DNA from: Progne subis subis
Lineage: Eukaryota > Chordata > Aves > Passeriformes > Hirundinidae
Direction: 5' to 3'
Length of the DNA: 64,000 nucleotides
Assembly (NCBI GenBank): GCA_022316685.1
Contig: JAKJHU010000153.1
Span: 372,001 to 436,000, forward strand
The notes beneath the pieces are model-generated. The model ran no database searches, was not told the origin of the DNA, and saw nothing but the letters and a program-made list of their open reading frames with translations. The position numbers were made by a program, and so were the translations under genes. This document shows positions 46,575 through 58,556 of this stretch, one piece after another (within the stretch, counting starts at the first letter, position 1; each line of letters begins with the position of its first letter).

Positions 46575-47285
46575 TGACATCTTATGCTGAGTGGGTTGTT
46601 GTTTTCGGTTTTTAAGTAAATAAATCCAGCAGTAAAATTATTTGAAAGGTCTCAGTTGGAAATAATTATTTCAATGAACTAACCTTGCAATAATTTTCCC
46701 TCAACAATAATGGAAAATGCTCTATTGCAGAGCTGGACATAAAGATTGGGGGTTGTCTTGTAAACAGCTTTTTGCCTGGTGTTTCCTAATCCTCTACACT
46801 GCAAGAAATGAGGGTGATTACTTGTGTGGCCTCTGAAAGACCCCAAACCTGCAGAGTTCAGAAGGTGCATAAGAATGAAATTCTGTCGCTGTTGTAAATT
46901 ATTTCAAAGAAATATGTTCAAGAGAGTTTTTTGGGTTGGAGATTTTTGAAAGATGTAGACCTCTTAACAGAAAGGGAACTGCACAAAATGTGACTGTAAA
47001 TCCCACCAGCCACCCCTGTGCTGTGTCCAGGGGAATGGGGCTGAATCTATGGAAAATGAGGTGAGCAGAAGCTCTTCAAATTCAGCACAAGGCACTACTC
47101 TGGAATTAGATTAGAAGAATAATAGTGTTCATGGACATCCAGTTTTTGCACAAATAACTGGTTTTGGCAGGTCGTGGTGGAGGTTTGTATCTGCTTTAGT
47201 AGCATGTTTGTGATTGGAAGTGCTGAAGCTTAGACCAAAACTACTCTGGGATAAACATTCATGAGCTGAGGAGGAACCTTGAGGC

Positions 47286-47378
47286 CCTGAGCAGCCTGGT
47301 CCAGGGGAAGGTGCTCCTGCCCATGGAATGGAATGAGTTGAAGGTCCCTTCCAATGCAAACCCCCATGCTTCTGTGAA
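47286..47378 (+). mobile_element. CR1 LINE 3' remnant
   Basis: Sense copy: GAGCAGCCTGGTCCAGGGGA, TGCTCCTGCCCATGGAATGG, AAGGTCCCTTCCAATGCAAA and TGCTTCTGTGA. Confidence 0.8.
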
Positions 47379-47943
47379 TGCCTTCTGCATGAAAGCTGAG
47401 TGGGAGTGAGTGTTAACAGGGTGTGTTTGTGGGGAGAAGTCACTTGGCCAGGTGCAGCCTGGAGCAGGGTCCCTGTGGCGGGGCTGGATCCAACACTGAT
47501 TGAAGCTGCTCGTTTGCTGTCCCCCATGTGCCCTTGGAGCAGGTGCCACCTCCTGTCAGGGAGCTCAGCTCACGCCAGCTTGGGGCAAAGAAGGTAATGG
47601 GGCGGTGAGGTTCTGAGGAACCCCCTTGTCCCAGATGTTTAAGGATTAAGGGTTCACTCCATCTTTGGCTCTTGGGGTGTTTGGTTGTTTTCTGTCCCAT
47701 TTGGTCCTCCCGAGAGTTTCACACCCAGCAGAGGTTCCGTGGTTCACCTTCGTGTTCTTTAAAGGGATCTTCCTGCAGTGGAGCGAATCCTGTAGAAAAG
47801 AGATTAGGGAGGATTAGCTGCTCCGGGCACCCTGTGCTTAAAGGAAGGATCTGGGTCAGGAGGCCGATGCTGTCCCTGCCTGGCTGCTGCAGAGGCTGTG
47901 GAATGTGCAGGAGCAAAGCTCAGTTCCTCGTGCTGTTCCAGCC

Positions 47944-48104
47944 TAGAATCATGGAATGGGTTGGGCTGGAAGGGTCCTTAAAGCCCATCCAGTGCCACCC
48001 CCTGCCATGGGCAGGGACACCTCCCACTATCACAGCTGCTCCAAGCTCTGTCCAGCCTGGCCTTGGACACTGCCAGGGATCCAGGGGCAGCCACAGCTTC
48101 TGAA
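47944..48104 (-). mobile_element. CR1 LINE 3' fragment
   Basis: Reversed copy: TAGAATCATGGAATGGGTTG, CCTTAAAGCCCATCCAGTGC, CCTGCCATGGGCAGGGACAC, CCTGGCCTTGGACACTGCCA, GGGCAGCCACAGCTTCTG. Confidence 0.9.
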
Positions 48105-49032
48105 GTACCTGAAACCAGGTACGTGGGTGGGGTAAAGAGTAATCTCAAACTTGTAGAAGATGCTAAGCCCAAAAGGTGTAAAAGATCTCAGAAAGAAAAG
48201 CAAGAATTCCAGACTGAGTATTTTGTATTTCATTTACCTGCTTTCTTTAAAATACAGGATTAAGGCTTCTGGAAAATTATAATTAGCTCTTGCTACTTAG
48301 AGAGAATAGAAAGTGATGCCCTAGCAAATGAATATATAATTTTGTGCATCCATTTTTAGGAGAACAATTTAACCTATAGATTTAAGGAGGATATTTGCTT
48401 CCATAGTCAGACCATCTAAGAAACAGCAAACCACACCTTGGGGTCAGTGGGGGCAGGTACCCGAGGAGTGAAGAGCTTAGACGGTCTCTACCTTTTGCCT
48501 TTGTTAAAAACTACTGAAAAAACAGTTTGTCTTCCTTTACTACCTGTTTGCATTAAAATCAGTATCTTATAATTCAGTTTATTTGTAAATAATTTGTTGT
48601 AGCAAGACGAAGGTGTGGAAACACCAGTGTTGCTGTACCTGCTGAGAAAGGATCTCTGTGCTTTTCCATCTGCTGGAACAAATACCAGTCCTTGGTTTGG
48701 GTGCACTAAGCTAGACTTGGCTAGCCTTAGGAGGTCCTGGAAAATCAGTGGTAGGCTCCTATGGGATACTGTCCAAGTGTGCTATTGCCAAACGATCAAG
48801 CTGGTACAATTTTATAATTGTTCTGCCACCTTTGTTAGGCTTTCAAGCCAATTTTAGTAGGTCCAGGCCTGTGTCTGTCATGTCTGCTGCACTGCACCAG
48901 GGTATCTCATGGACTCATTCAAGCAGCTGCAGTTTTCCACTCAGTTCAGCTTCCAGATTTCAGATCCAATCATGAGAGCATTTGTTGATGTCCTTCAGTA
49001 ATTTCCAACTTAGGTTATTTTCCCCAAGGCGG

Positions 49033-49191
49033 CGCTGGAGTCGCCATCCCTGGAAGTGTTAGGAAGGTGTGGGGATGTGCACTTGGGAACATGGTTCGAG
49101 GATGCACCAGACAGTGCTGGGTTAATGGCTGACCTAGATTATATCTGAGGGCTTTCCAACCTTAGTGATTCTGTGATTCTATTCCATGATC
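49033..49191 (+). mobile_element. CR1 LINE 3' fragment
   Basis: Sense copy: CGCCATCCCTGGAAGTGTTA, ACATGGTTCGAGGATGCACC, CTTTCCAACCTTAGTGATTC and the repeat tail TGTGATTCTATTCCATGAT, a clear CR1 terminal octamer array. Confidence 0.88.
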
Positions 49192-50205
49192 CTATTTCCA
49201 CGTTTTAATTTCTGAGAAGGATTGTGGGATGCTCACACTCACCTGGGGTATTGGTAGTGCCCGTGTTCCCATTGTCAGAGCCCTGTGTGGACTTGGCTGC
49301 TGTTGGATCAGAGGATTTTGGTTGGCTCCAGCCCTAGCTGGAGCAGTGTTCGCACTGCTGAGAGTAGGGAAGTGAAAACTGGCAGTGGCTGAAGTCCAGT
49401 AGCTGTCACAAAATAACCTCTATTTTCCCCCAAGAAATGGTATTCAAGGAGAATCCTGGTGAGGAGCACGGGTACATCCTGCCACCGGGGCCATTGATAG
49501 GAATGATTTCCTTGTGTTTTGGGTTGCCTTTGCTTCCTCCCCCTCCCTAACTGCATTATTTGATATCCATCACAATCCGTAGTTGCTTCTAAGCACCAGC
49601 TGCTGCACAGGTGATGTGACAGCCCTGTCGGGGTTGACACAGGAGTCATGAGAGAGACTTTCATTTTCTCAGGGATGGGCTGTGGAAAGTTTTATGGAGC
49701 TCTCTGTAAGGCTGGCTCTGATTCAGCCGAGGCTGCGTGCGCACACCTGCCAAGTGAGATCAGCCCGAAAAAGAGATGATTCATCCCTGGCTAAGGGAAG
49801 GATCCAGTGGGGACAGAGGATGAGGTTCTGTGACTGACCCACCCACCCTTTCCTCTGATGTGCACTTGGGGGCTGTAAATCTTCCCACAGTGAAGGCTCC
49901 TGGCCAATTCTTAAGCCTGGAGCTGTTGCCCACTGTGATTTCTTGGGATTTGGGTGCTGGCACAGCTGCTGTGGTGGTTTAGGAACTGTAATGACAGGCG
50001 TGGACACTCTGAGAGCAATGAAGTGACTTGGGAAAAGCACTTCAGTGGTGAACTCTGTGACTTCTGCTCTCTTGGAGCTTGGAGCTAATACTCCATTAAA
50101 GGAGTCAGGAATTTCCTTCTGCCTTCTTCACCCTGCTAAGGACATTTCTGCGCAGTGCCAGTGACCTGTGTGGGCTTCAGGTGCCTTTAATGCAGACTGA
50201 GGAAT

Positions 50206-50428
50206 GTTAGATGGGATATTGGGAAGAAATCCTTCTGTGTGAGGGTGGGGAGGCCCTGGCACAGGGTGCCCAGAGAAGCTGTGGCTGCCCCTGGATCTCT
50301 GGCAGTGCCCAAGGCCAGGCTGGACAGAGCTTGGAGCAGCTGTGATAGTGGGAGGTGTCCCTGCCCATGGCAGGGGGTGGCACTGGATGGGCTTTAAGGT
50401 CCCTCCAAACCCAAACCATTTTGTGATT
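50206..50428 (+). mobile_element. CR1 LINE 3' fragment
   Basis: Sense copy about 740 bases upstream of exon 3: GGGATATTGGGAAGAAATCC, GGCACAGGGTGCCCAGAGAA, GGTGTCCCTGCCCATGGCAG, CCAAACCATTTTGTGATT. Confidence 0.9.
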
Positions 50429-50661
50429 AAATGGTGCTTTTCAGCAAACAAATGAGAAAAGGTCAGTGAGAAGCAAATGCTGAATTTCAGTAGTGGAAGT
50501 TTTAACCCAGTCTGCCAAAATTTAATTGTGTTGAACAATTGGGAGGTGTCACCCAATAGTTGTGTGAGTCTTTTTTTCCTTTGATTTCCCATTTTCTGAA
50601 ATATATTTAAAACAGTTCCATCATGGAGATAGTAAAGCGAAGCAAATATCTGTGTCCTATT

Positions 50662-50675
50662 AAAAAAAAAAAAAA
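50662..50675 (+). repeat. poly-A run, 14 bases
   Basis: Simple homopolymer in intron 2. Confidence 0.9.
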
Positions 50676-51126
50676 TAACATTTTGCTTAATGTGTTTTGT
50701 TAAGTGTTTTTAATAGAAGTTGGGAAAGAAGATAAACATATGCAAGAATTGCATTACTATTTCGTTCTTTGCTTGTGGCAAGCCCTGCAGATACTATGGC
50801 CTCTCTGCAGTCCTTTATTTTTCCTTTTTGGAGGGGAATATGCAGATTTCCCCCTTACTTTGTTGTGCTGGTAGTGTGTATCCCCTTGCAAAATCCCAGT
50901 ATTTTTTGATACGGCTTCTCATGGAGGGATCAGAAGGTCCAGGCCTGAATGCAAAGGGATCTCACCCATTTCCACCACTGACTCCAGCTGGTGCTCTGCT
51001 TTTTTGATCCTTCCACATTTTCCTGAATCACATAAATAGTTAAATAACTTGTGCAGTGTTTCACTTAGATAAATATATATTATTTTCTCTCTCTAGATAT
51101 GTACAACGGAGTCTCTGCAGGCTAAT

Positions 51127-51166
51127 TACTAATGTAATGTTTTACTAACAGTTTATCTCCACACAG
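51127..51166 (+). promoter_or_regulatory. EIF4G3: branch points and acceptor of exon 3
   Basis: A full TACTAAC branch-point consensus lies at 51143-51149, with its branch A 19 bases before exon 3, then TTTATCTCCACACAG. A second, TACTAAT, lies at 51127-51133. Most vertebrate branch points are much more degenerate. Confidence 0.7.
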
Positions 51167-51295
51167 GTAACACAAGTAGCAAGACAACCGGGTCCTCCTG
51201 CCCCATCCCCTTACACTGCACATGAAATAAATAAGGGACACCCAAACCTTGCTGCAACACCACCGGGACATGCATCGTCCCCTGGGCTCTCACAG
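51167..51295 (+). CDS. EIF4G3: EIF4G3 coding exon 3
   Basis: A 129-bp, 43-codon, phase 0-0 exon with ACACAG acceptor and CAG|GTAAGA donor. It reads VTQVARQPGPPAPSPYTAHE followed by INKGHPNLAATPPGHASSPG and LSQ. I recognise this as the N-terminal region of long EIF4G3 isoforms; the NKGHP...PPGHASSPGLSQ part is also comparable to the NK-rich, Pro-rich start of EIF4G1. In the family this region lies before the PABP-binding and eIF4E-binding segments, and it is disordered. Because its length is a multiple of three and both ends are phase 0, it can be skipped without a frameshift. Base composition is lower in GC than in exons 1 and 2. This exon is the main support for naming the gene. Confidence 0.88.
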
Positions 51296-53142
51296 GTAAG
51301 ACCTGGCGTTGGAGCAGGGCATTCCCAGCCTCCTCCTCCTCCTCCCATCCCACTCTCAGCTTCCTCTGCTCAACACCTGAGTTGTGTTGTCTGTGATCAG
51401 TTTAGAAACAATATGAATAAAGGGTGTGGCTTGAACCTTGCAGTGGTCGATGGGCAGCGCTTAGATGAGCACATCAATGCCATAAATTGCTATTTTTCAA
51501 TTAAATACAAGTTTATTAGACATTAGTTTCTCGTGGAGTTTAACAGAAACTAAAAGCACCTTGAAAAATTAGAGAAAATATTTATGGATGAGGAGGAATG
51601 TGTTTTGCTGTTGGATCAAGCATTTTGGGGCACGGCCTGACTTCCAGGTTAAACACCCTAAAAGTGCCCTGTGTCCTCTCTTGGGGATTTTCCAAGGGGC
51701 CTTTGTACAAGGTGGTGCAGTTCTGTAATTCTAAGAAATGGGTCAGGAAAACGAGTTGCACAAATGATTTCTCATAAAAGAGATAAGACAAAGGGCTGGT
51801 TACAGAAAAGTCCAGAATAAATCAAAGTTATAATAAAAATGGAGAAATATTTAGTGAGATATGTGGAATGAATTGATCTTTATTAGCCTCTATTAGATAA
51901 ATATTCTGCAGGGCTGACTTGAGAATAGAGAAGCTTATCTGAAAAGGGAGGAGCAAAAGAGGCAAGTAAAAGGGTAGGAGAAAAAGGGAGATGAAAGATA
52001 CTGGGATGGGGAAAGTAGGATGTGTAAGGAATGAGGTGTGAGATAGAGGAAAGCCTGATGTTTCCTTTGCTCTTGATTAATTTATATTTGTGTGGATCAA
52101 GCAGGAAGGCCTGAGCAGGTCAGCTGGTAAGGAGAGTGGATTTGTTCTGAGCAAGGGGAGCAGGATGAGAAGCTGAGGGCGGGTTGGGAATGTGGAGGTG
52201 ATGGGGAGAGCCTCAAGTGTATCCAAGCCCCCCTGCCAGCCTCTGAAACATTAAACTGCAGCAGACCTTCCAGACCAGGAGATGCCAGGAAACAGATCAT
52301 GGAAGGAACACTTCACCTGAATGATGCACATTTTAGGTAAAACATGATGGGGAAATTGAAACTTGTGCTTGTCTTTGGGAATGTGCAGATGCTCATCCTT
52401 CATGGATGGGAAATGAGAGGCTGAAGTGTGTGGCAGGCATTAGTGGCCTTGTAGCAGTTCTTGCACTCTTGCTGCAGGGTTGTTGGGAGTAAGGGCTCTG
52501 GGTTGAGGACTGAGGCTCACAGAACAGGGAGGACACAGCAGGGTTGCAAACCAAACCCTTAGATGCTGCCTGGCTTTTGTCATGGATCAAGACATTCCTT
52601 CCTAGTAGAACTTATCAACACAGGGAAGCTACTCCTGTGGCAGAGAGGGGACGAGGAGAACGTTCTGGGCAGCCTCTTTAAATCTATGGTAATCAAGGGA
52701 TTTCTTGTCTTCCCTTAATATTTTCCCATAGAGAGTGGGCTGTGTGCCAAATCTCCAGGCAGCTGGATAATGCTGCTTCCCTGTTCTGCTGGCTCTCAGA
52801 AGCGGGGTCAGCTTGTGTCCCTGCCGTGCTGCTGCGGTGACCTCAGAGCCCGTGTGGCACTCGGGGCTCCAGGAGTGGCCGTGCTCCCGCTGCGTGGTGC
52901 CAGCCCATGTTTGCTCAGGGACAGGGAGGAGCAGCAAGAGCCAGGGGTATGGGACAGGTGAAGATTCAGGCATTGTGGCCTTTGGGCCAGAGGGGCCTGG
53001 GAACCACAGAGCTTTTTCCCAGGTGATTCCTACCAAGGTGGGATTCAGCTGTGAAGCAGCACAAATGGTGGCTCCTCTGTTCCCAGCCAGTGTCGGGGCT
53101 CCCCTCAGGAACCCTCTCCTTTGGGCAAAGGTTGGGTGGTGA

Positions 53143-53253
53143 TGCCAGGTTGGACAGGGCTTGGAGCAGCCTGCTCTGGTGGAAGTTGACCCTGCCCCTG
53201 GCTGGGGGAGAGTTGGAACAAGCTGATCCAACCCAAATCATTCTGGGATTCTG
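53143..53253 (+). mobile_element. CR1 LINE 3' remnant
   Basis: Sense copy: GCCAGGTTGGACAGGGCTTG, GGAGCAGCCTGCTCTGGTGG, CCAACCCAAATCATTCTGGG and ATTCTG. Confidence 0.8.
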
Positions 53254-54254
53254 CAAAGAGCCAAAATGCAGATACCTGCACTTGGGACACCGGTAAGGCT
53301 TGAAAGGGACCCAAAGCCTTAGGGAATAACCTGTTCCAGGGGCAGTTTTCCATATCCCTGAACTATTCAAGATTTGGGTAGATATAAATTCTGAATTTTT
53401 TTCTTTGTATCTCACTTTGGACCCCTGTCAGGAGTTGAGTTTCTGTGTTATGTTATGGTAAGAAATTCCCAAGCTAAGTGGAGATTTGGGTGAAAGCTTA
53501 ACCTGTTCATTGCATCTGTGATTTGTCTCCCCTGGGCTTCAAGGAACACCCTTGTGCTTGTGATAAGAACGAGGTGAGTGGAAGTTTCCTTTTCCACACC
53601 TCTTGTAGTTTGTGAATTTCCACCATGGTTTCATTTGTTTGCTTTCTTTTAGAAAGCGATGAGAGAGTAATTTTTGGGTAATTTTGTCTGATTCTTGGGC
53701 ACCTTAAGTCCTGCTGTTTGCCTTTAGAGATAAAGGGGCTCAGGCTGCCATGGGATTCACATGAGTGTGTTATTATTAATTACTTTAACAGCAATAAACC
53801 ACAAATAACTGTATTTTACCTACCCACACTGCGTTGATGATTGAACATTGAACAGAGGTTGTCTTTGCCTTTGTCCAGTTATGCCCAGTGTAGCGAGGGA
53901 GTGTTTGTGCATAAAAGATAAGGACAAGACCACTTGGTTTGAATTAGAGTCTGATTAAGGGCCATTGATTTCTCCATCAGACCCCTGAGTTAATAAATAC
54001 TCATCAAAGTGAGTCTTTCCAAGGTAGTTTTTTCCACTGCTCTTGAGGCAGTAGTGAGTGAAAATACTGCTACATGTTTGAGGCTTTGGATGTCATTTGG
54101 TACTAAATAGAGTTTGGGCAGAAATAGAATGTGTGCCACTGCTGTGGGCAGATTGCTCTGGGTGCTCAGCTCAGGCTCAGCAGAGTCTCTGTTGTTACCT
54201 GCGTGGGATCTCAGCACCTCCTCAGGCTCAAGAGTTTCTTGAAGTGGGGATCTT

Positions 54255-54648
54255 ACAGAGCCATGGAATGTGCTCAGCTGGGAGGGACCCCAAGGACCAC
54301 CCAGTCCAACCCCCAGCCCTGCACAGACACCCCAACAATCCCACCCCGGGCATCCCTGGAGCTCTGGCAGCCTCGGGGCTGTGCCCATTCCCTGGGGAGC
54401 CTGGGCAGTGCCAGCACCCTCTGGGGAAGAACCTTTCCTGACGTCCAGCCTAAACCCTCCCCTGGCACAGCTCCAGCCCTGCCCTGGATTCTGTCCCTGA
54501 TCACAGCAGAGATCAGAGCTGCCCCTCAGGAGGAGCTGTAGCCCCCAGTGGAGTCTCCCCTCTGGCTCCTCCTCTCCAGGCTGAACACACCAAGTGCCCT
54601 CAGCTGCTCCTCGTGTGGCCTCTCCAGACCCGTCACCCTCACCCTGGG
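54255..54648 (-). mobile_element. CR1 LINE 3' fragment, second subfamily, about 395 bp
   Basis: Reversed copy: GGGAGGGACCCCAAGGACCA, CCCTGCACAGACACCCCAAC, GGGCATCCCTGGAGCTCTGG, CCTCTGGGGAAGAACCTTTC, TCCTCCTCTCCAGGCTGAAC and TCCTCGTGTGGCCTCTCC. It is close to perfect as a partner for the sense copy at 56925, apart from a gap of about 22 bp. Confidence 0.9.
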
Positions 54649-56924
54649 CAGAAGCCATGCTCTGGAGGAGAATGAGGGTTGACAAATGCTTTTGTTGCAC
54701 CAGTGACCCCTCACTGTCCTGGCTGCTCCAGAGCTGCTGGTCCCAGCACATCTAGGGGCTGGGAGATGAGGTAATATCTTGAATTCTAGTAAGTGATAAA
54801 AGGAATTGCTGTCCCTTACCAGAGCTCTAGGAGCTGGAGCAGTTCACTGTAAGCTTGTGTGTGATGAGATGACAACATTGTGCTGAGTGGTCTGAGAGGG
54901 AGTTTGGAAACCAGGGATCAGGGAATGTATGGGATATTTAACCTGAAAAGTCTGCTGCAAGTGAGCGTTGTGCCTTTGTTTGGTTTCCTTTAGCTTTATC
55001 TAAACAGACAGAAACAGCTGGTTCTGTGGTGCTGTGGCTGAGTGACCCTTTCTCTTATTCCTCCACCGTTTCCATCTGATGAAGCCAAAACAAGAGCATG
55101 GCTCTGTGTTCCGCTTCCTCTGTGGGCTTTCCTGACAGACACCCTCTGGCACTCTGCTGCCCTTCAGGATTAGTTTGTGCAGCACAGTCAGGAGACCTTG
55201 GCAGCGATGTGGAACAGCCCCACACCCCCATCTTTGCAGCAACAGCCAGCATCTCTGCTTCCCAGATTCCAGGGCCTTGAAATCATAGTGCTGCTCTTGG
55301 GAATGTGCTGAGCTCTGGCGCAGGGGAGTGCACAGCACGTGCTTCTACAGTGGTGTTATGGCCAGATGTGGCCTCAAATACATAAAATTTCATATTCCTG
55401 GTGGGTTTTGCATGTTTTTCCCTTGTTCTGACAGGGAGAGGAAGGACACAGCCCCTCTGCCTCCTCTCCTGGCTTGAGGCTGCAGAAAGGCTGGTTTCAC
55501 ACAATTGCCTTTCTCTGTGTGTGGAGGAAAGGAGAAGCTATTGGAAAAGGAGCAGAGCAGTTCCTCTTGGATATGGCTCCCAGAGCAGCTTATCCAGAGC
55601 AGCGCTCAGGTGGGGCCTGGATTGACAGTCAGGCACCGTCCTGTGATGGATGGGAGAATCCAGAGCAGACTGAGAGCAGCTGAAACGCTGTAAATCTGCC
55701 CCATTCCAGCTGGGCCTTGCACTGATGAATGGGGCTGCCATGGTAGGATGGGATAATGGGAAAGCAAAGCACTTCCAGAGTAGCTGGGCTGGGAGCAGCA
55801 GGGAAGAGCTTCCCTCTGTCCATGGAGCGAACAGAGGGGGAGAGGGCTCCTCCAGAGGCAGTGTGCAGAGCTTAGGGCACCAGGAAAAGACAGTTTCATC
55901 CTCCTTGTGACCTGGAAGTGTTTTGGAGGATCCCAAGGAACAAGTGCAGTGGGTTCTGGCATGTGAGGGTGAATGGTTTGGAAAAGACTCTTGGCTTTCT
56001 CTGCCTCAGCTTTAGAACTGCTGGCTCCAATGGGATGCTGAGGGATTCTCTTAGTCCAGGCCCAGAGTTTGGAAGCATTAAGTAACCACGCTTGGAACAA
56101 ATTGTCAGGAATTTCCTCTGTAATCAGGATAGCTTCAGCTCTCATTAAGAACGCGCTGTGCACTGAGCAGATTGGTGCTGCCTGCCCACGGCTGCCTCTT
56201 GGAATGGGCTGGAATGCTGGAGCCCCTGGGGAGCAGAGGATCCCACAGCATTGATGAGGACTTTCCTCTGGAGCTGTTGTAGTTGTGGACATCCTTCAGC
56301 TGCTCCTAAAGAGGTCACCCAGGTGAACAAAAGTGCAAGAGGGCTGAATTCTCTGTATCTTGGTACATGGAGACCTTGACTTTTAGGTGGCTGACTTAAA
56401 TCCAGAGCAGATTGTACCAGCTGAAACTTGTTAACCATCTGGTTCTGTGCCTAAAGTGAAGAGAGTTTTGTGGTCTCATTCTGGTCCTCAAAAATGTCAC
56501 CATCATTAAATTAGCGTTTGTAATAGCAGGGAGACATTCCTTAGTACCTTCAGGTCTGGGAATGTGTGCCAGGAAGCAAGTCTGCCTGCCATCTGTGGCA
56601 TGTTTATTAGGCAATCCCCAAGCCCCTCTTTTATGATCGTGGATCCTTTCTACAGGAGCTGGAATAATCCTGTTAGAACCGTGATGTTTATTCAATGCTT
56701 CCATCTTCTGCAGCCCAATTTGAGATGCTTTTAATAAAGGGATGTTTATTAAGGGATTGGAACAGAAGGAGGGATGTAATTTAATTGTGATGTCACCCAT
56801 TGGTGCCCTGGGGTCAGTCAGGTGCCCTGGGATGTGGAGAGTGTGTTGCTCCTTGTTCTCTCCTGTTGGAGGCAGCCGCCTTTAGAGTCTGGTTGCTACA
56901 CATTAAACTTGTCTTCCCCCAAAT

Positions 56925-57186
56925 TCTGGTGACCAGGGACAGGACTGAGGGCAGGGCTGGAGCTGTGTCAGAGGAAGATTTAGTTTGGACATCCGGAAAG
57001 TTCTTCCCCGGAGGGTGCTGGCACTGCCCAGGCTCCCCAGGGAATGGGCACGGCCCCGAGGCTGCCAGAGCTCCGGGAGCCTTTGGACAGCGCTCCAGGG
57101 ATGCCCAGGATGGGATTGTTGGGGTGTCTGTGCAGGGCCAGGGGTTGGATGATCCTTGTGGGTCCCTCCCAGATCCGTGATTCCTC
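56925..57186 (+). mobile_element. CR1 LINE 3' fragment, second subfamily
   Basis: Sense copy: CTGGAGCTGTGTCAGAGGAA, CTTCCCCGGAGGGTGCTGGC, CTCCCCAGGGAATGGGCACG, GCCTTTGGACAGCGCTCCAG, GATGATCCTTGTGGGTCCCT and GATCCGTGATTCC. Confidence 0.9.
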
Positions 57187-58166
57187 ATTATTTGGGTCCA
57201 TGGGTGCTTTGCTAGAAGAAAATTGTCATTCAGGGTATTTATTCATGATTTAGACACAGAATGAAAGATTAAACCCTCCTTGTATAAATGAAGTGGGTGC
57301 TGGACCAGCTAAGGGAAGACATTGCCTGTTTGTGCTGCTCCTCCAAGCAGCAGATTCCAATTTCTTGGATCTTCTATCCATTCCAGATAATGAGAATAAA
57401 GCAAATTTGAACAAGTCAACTCCTGATAATGTTTTGTGAACAATAAACCTACCTAAATAACCTGATTAATATGTACTAATGGATTTTTTTTTTTCTGACC
57501 AGTCAAGAGTTTGACCTCTTTTTCTTCTCACATCTTTCCTTATGCATCCTTCTATACATCCTGGTCAGGCTTCATCCCAGGACATTTCCAATGCATTTTG
57601 CAAATCCCAGGCTTGCAGGAGTATGTGACTGCAGGTGGAGATTTGAAACTGGGAGTTATTTAATAGCTGATAAATCCAGAAGTGTAATCTTCTTTTGGCC
57701 TTTGTGTTCAAGACCTGCTGGAAGTGCAGCTGAACCCTCTGGTTCATAATAGGATTAGGAGGTTTTTGATTGGGTTAATAATGCTGGGAATATTTCCTCC
57801 TAGAATGTATTTCATTATTTTTGGTTCATTACTGTGCTTTTTACCTCATTAAGTTAGATCTGGGCAAATCTGGCTGGAAACATCAAATATGTCCTGTGTC
57901 TTGGTGCCTTTGGGCTTCAGGGGGCTTTTGTTTGGGGATGCTCGGCTTCATGGGTGTCTCCTAATTTGGGAGAGTATCTGGGTGTAAGAGCTGCAGGAAG
58001 GGAGAGTTGGGAAGGCATAATGTAGCTTCAAATGCTGATTAACACCATTTATTTTAATCATTTAACCTTGGAAGCAGTTGGCTTTCATAAGGCACAACGT
58101 AGAGGGGATGTATGAATTAGTTTTAGTATTTGTGCACTCAAGAAGGACGGAAGAAGCCTTTAATTC

Positions 58167-58186
58167 TTTTTTTTTTTTTTTTTTTT
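58167..58186 (+). repeat. poly-T run, 20 bases
   Basis: The longest homopolymer in the window. On the minus strand it could be the poly-A tail of a retroposed copy, but the sequence to its right matches no family I know. Confidence 0.9.
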
Positions 58187-58309
58187 AATAGCAAGGAAAG
58201 GAAGACCTATTACAATTTTATCATATACCTGTGCAAAGAAAAGATTACAACACAAATACTGAGTCTAGCTGGGACTAGATCTGGCTTTAGACCCACCCCT
58301 CTTCTGCCT

Positions 58310-58556
58310 CATAGAATCCTGTCATAGAGTCTAAGGATGGAAAGGATTTTAATCCCATCCCATTCCACCCCCTGCCATGGGCATGGGACACCTCCCACTG
58401 TCCCTAGGCTGCTCCAAGCCTCATCCAGCCTGGCCTTGGACACTGCCAGGGACCAGGGGCAGCCACAGCTGCTCTGGGCACCCTGTGCCAGGGCATGCCC
58501 ACCCTCCCAGGGAAGGATTCCATTCCCTTGTCCTGGCACTCCAGGCCCTTGTAAAA
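58310..58556 (-). mobile_element. CR1 LINE 3' fragment
   Basis: Reversed copy: CATAGAATCCTGTCATAGAG at the terminus, CCCCTGCCATGGGCATGGGA, CCTGGCCTTGGACACTGCCA, GCTGCTCTGGGCACCCTGTG, CCTTGTCCTGGCACTCCAGG. Confidence 0.9.

Larger units (their letters stand above)
43322..51166 (+). other. EIF4G3: EIF4G3 intron 2 (about 7.8 kb)
   Basis: It starts with GTGAGT and ends with TTTATCTCCACACAG. It carries eight CR1 fragments, listed separately. The remaining stretches (43812-44628, 44791-45193, 45391-45979, 46052-47285, 47379-47943, 48105-49032, 49192-50205, 50429-51125) show no gene or other recognised feature beyond simple repeats. Confidence 0.75.

Noticed and set aside
55606..56292. 228-codon minus-strand frame
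   Set aside because: No domain, repeat or compositional sign of coding; overlapping frames are open on both strands.
58167..58260. Poly-A tail of a processed pseudogene on the minus strand
   Set aside because: No recognisable coding body or target-site duplication next to the T20 run.
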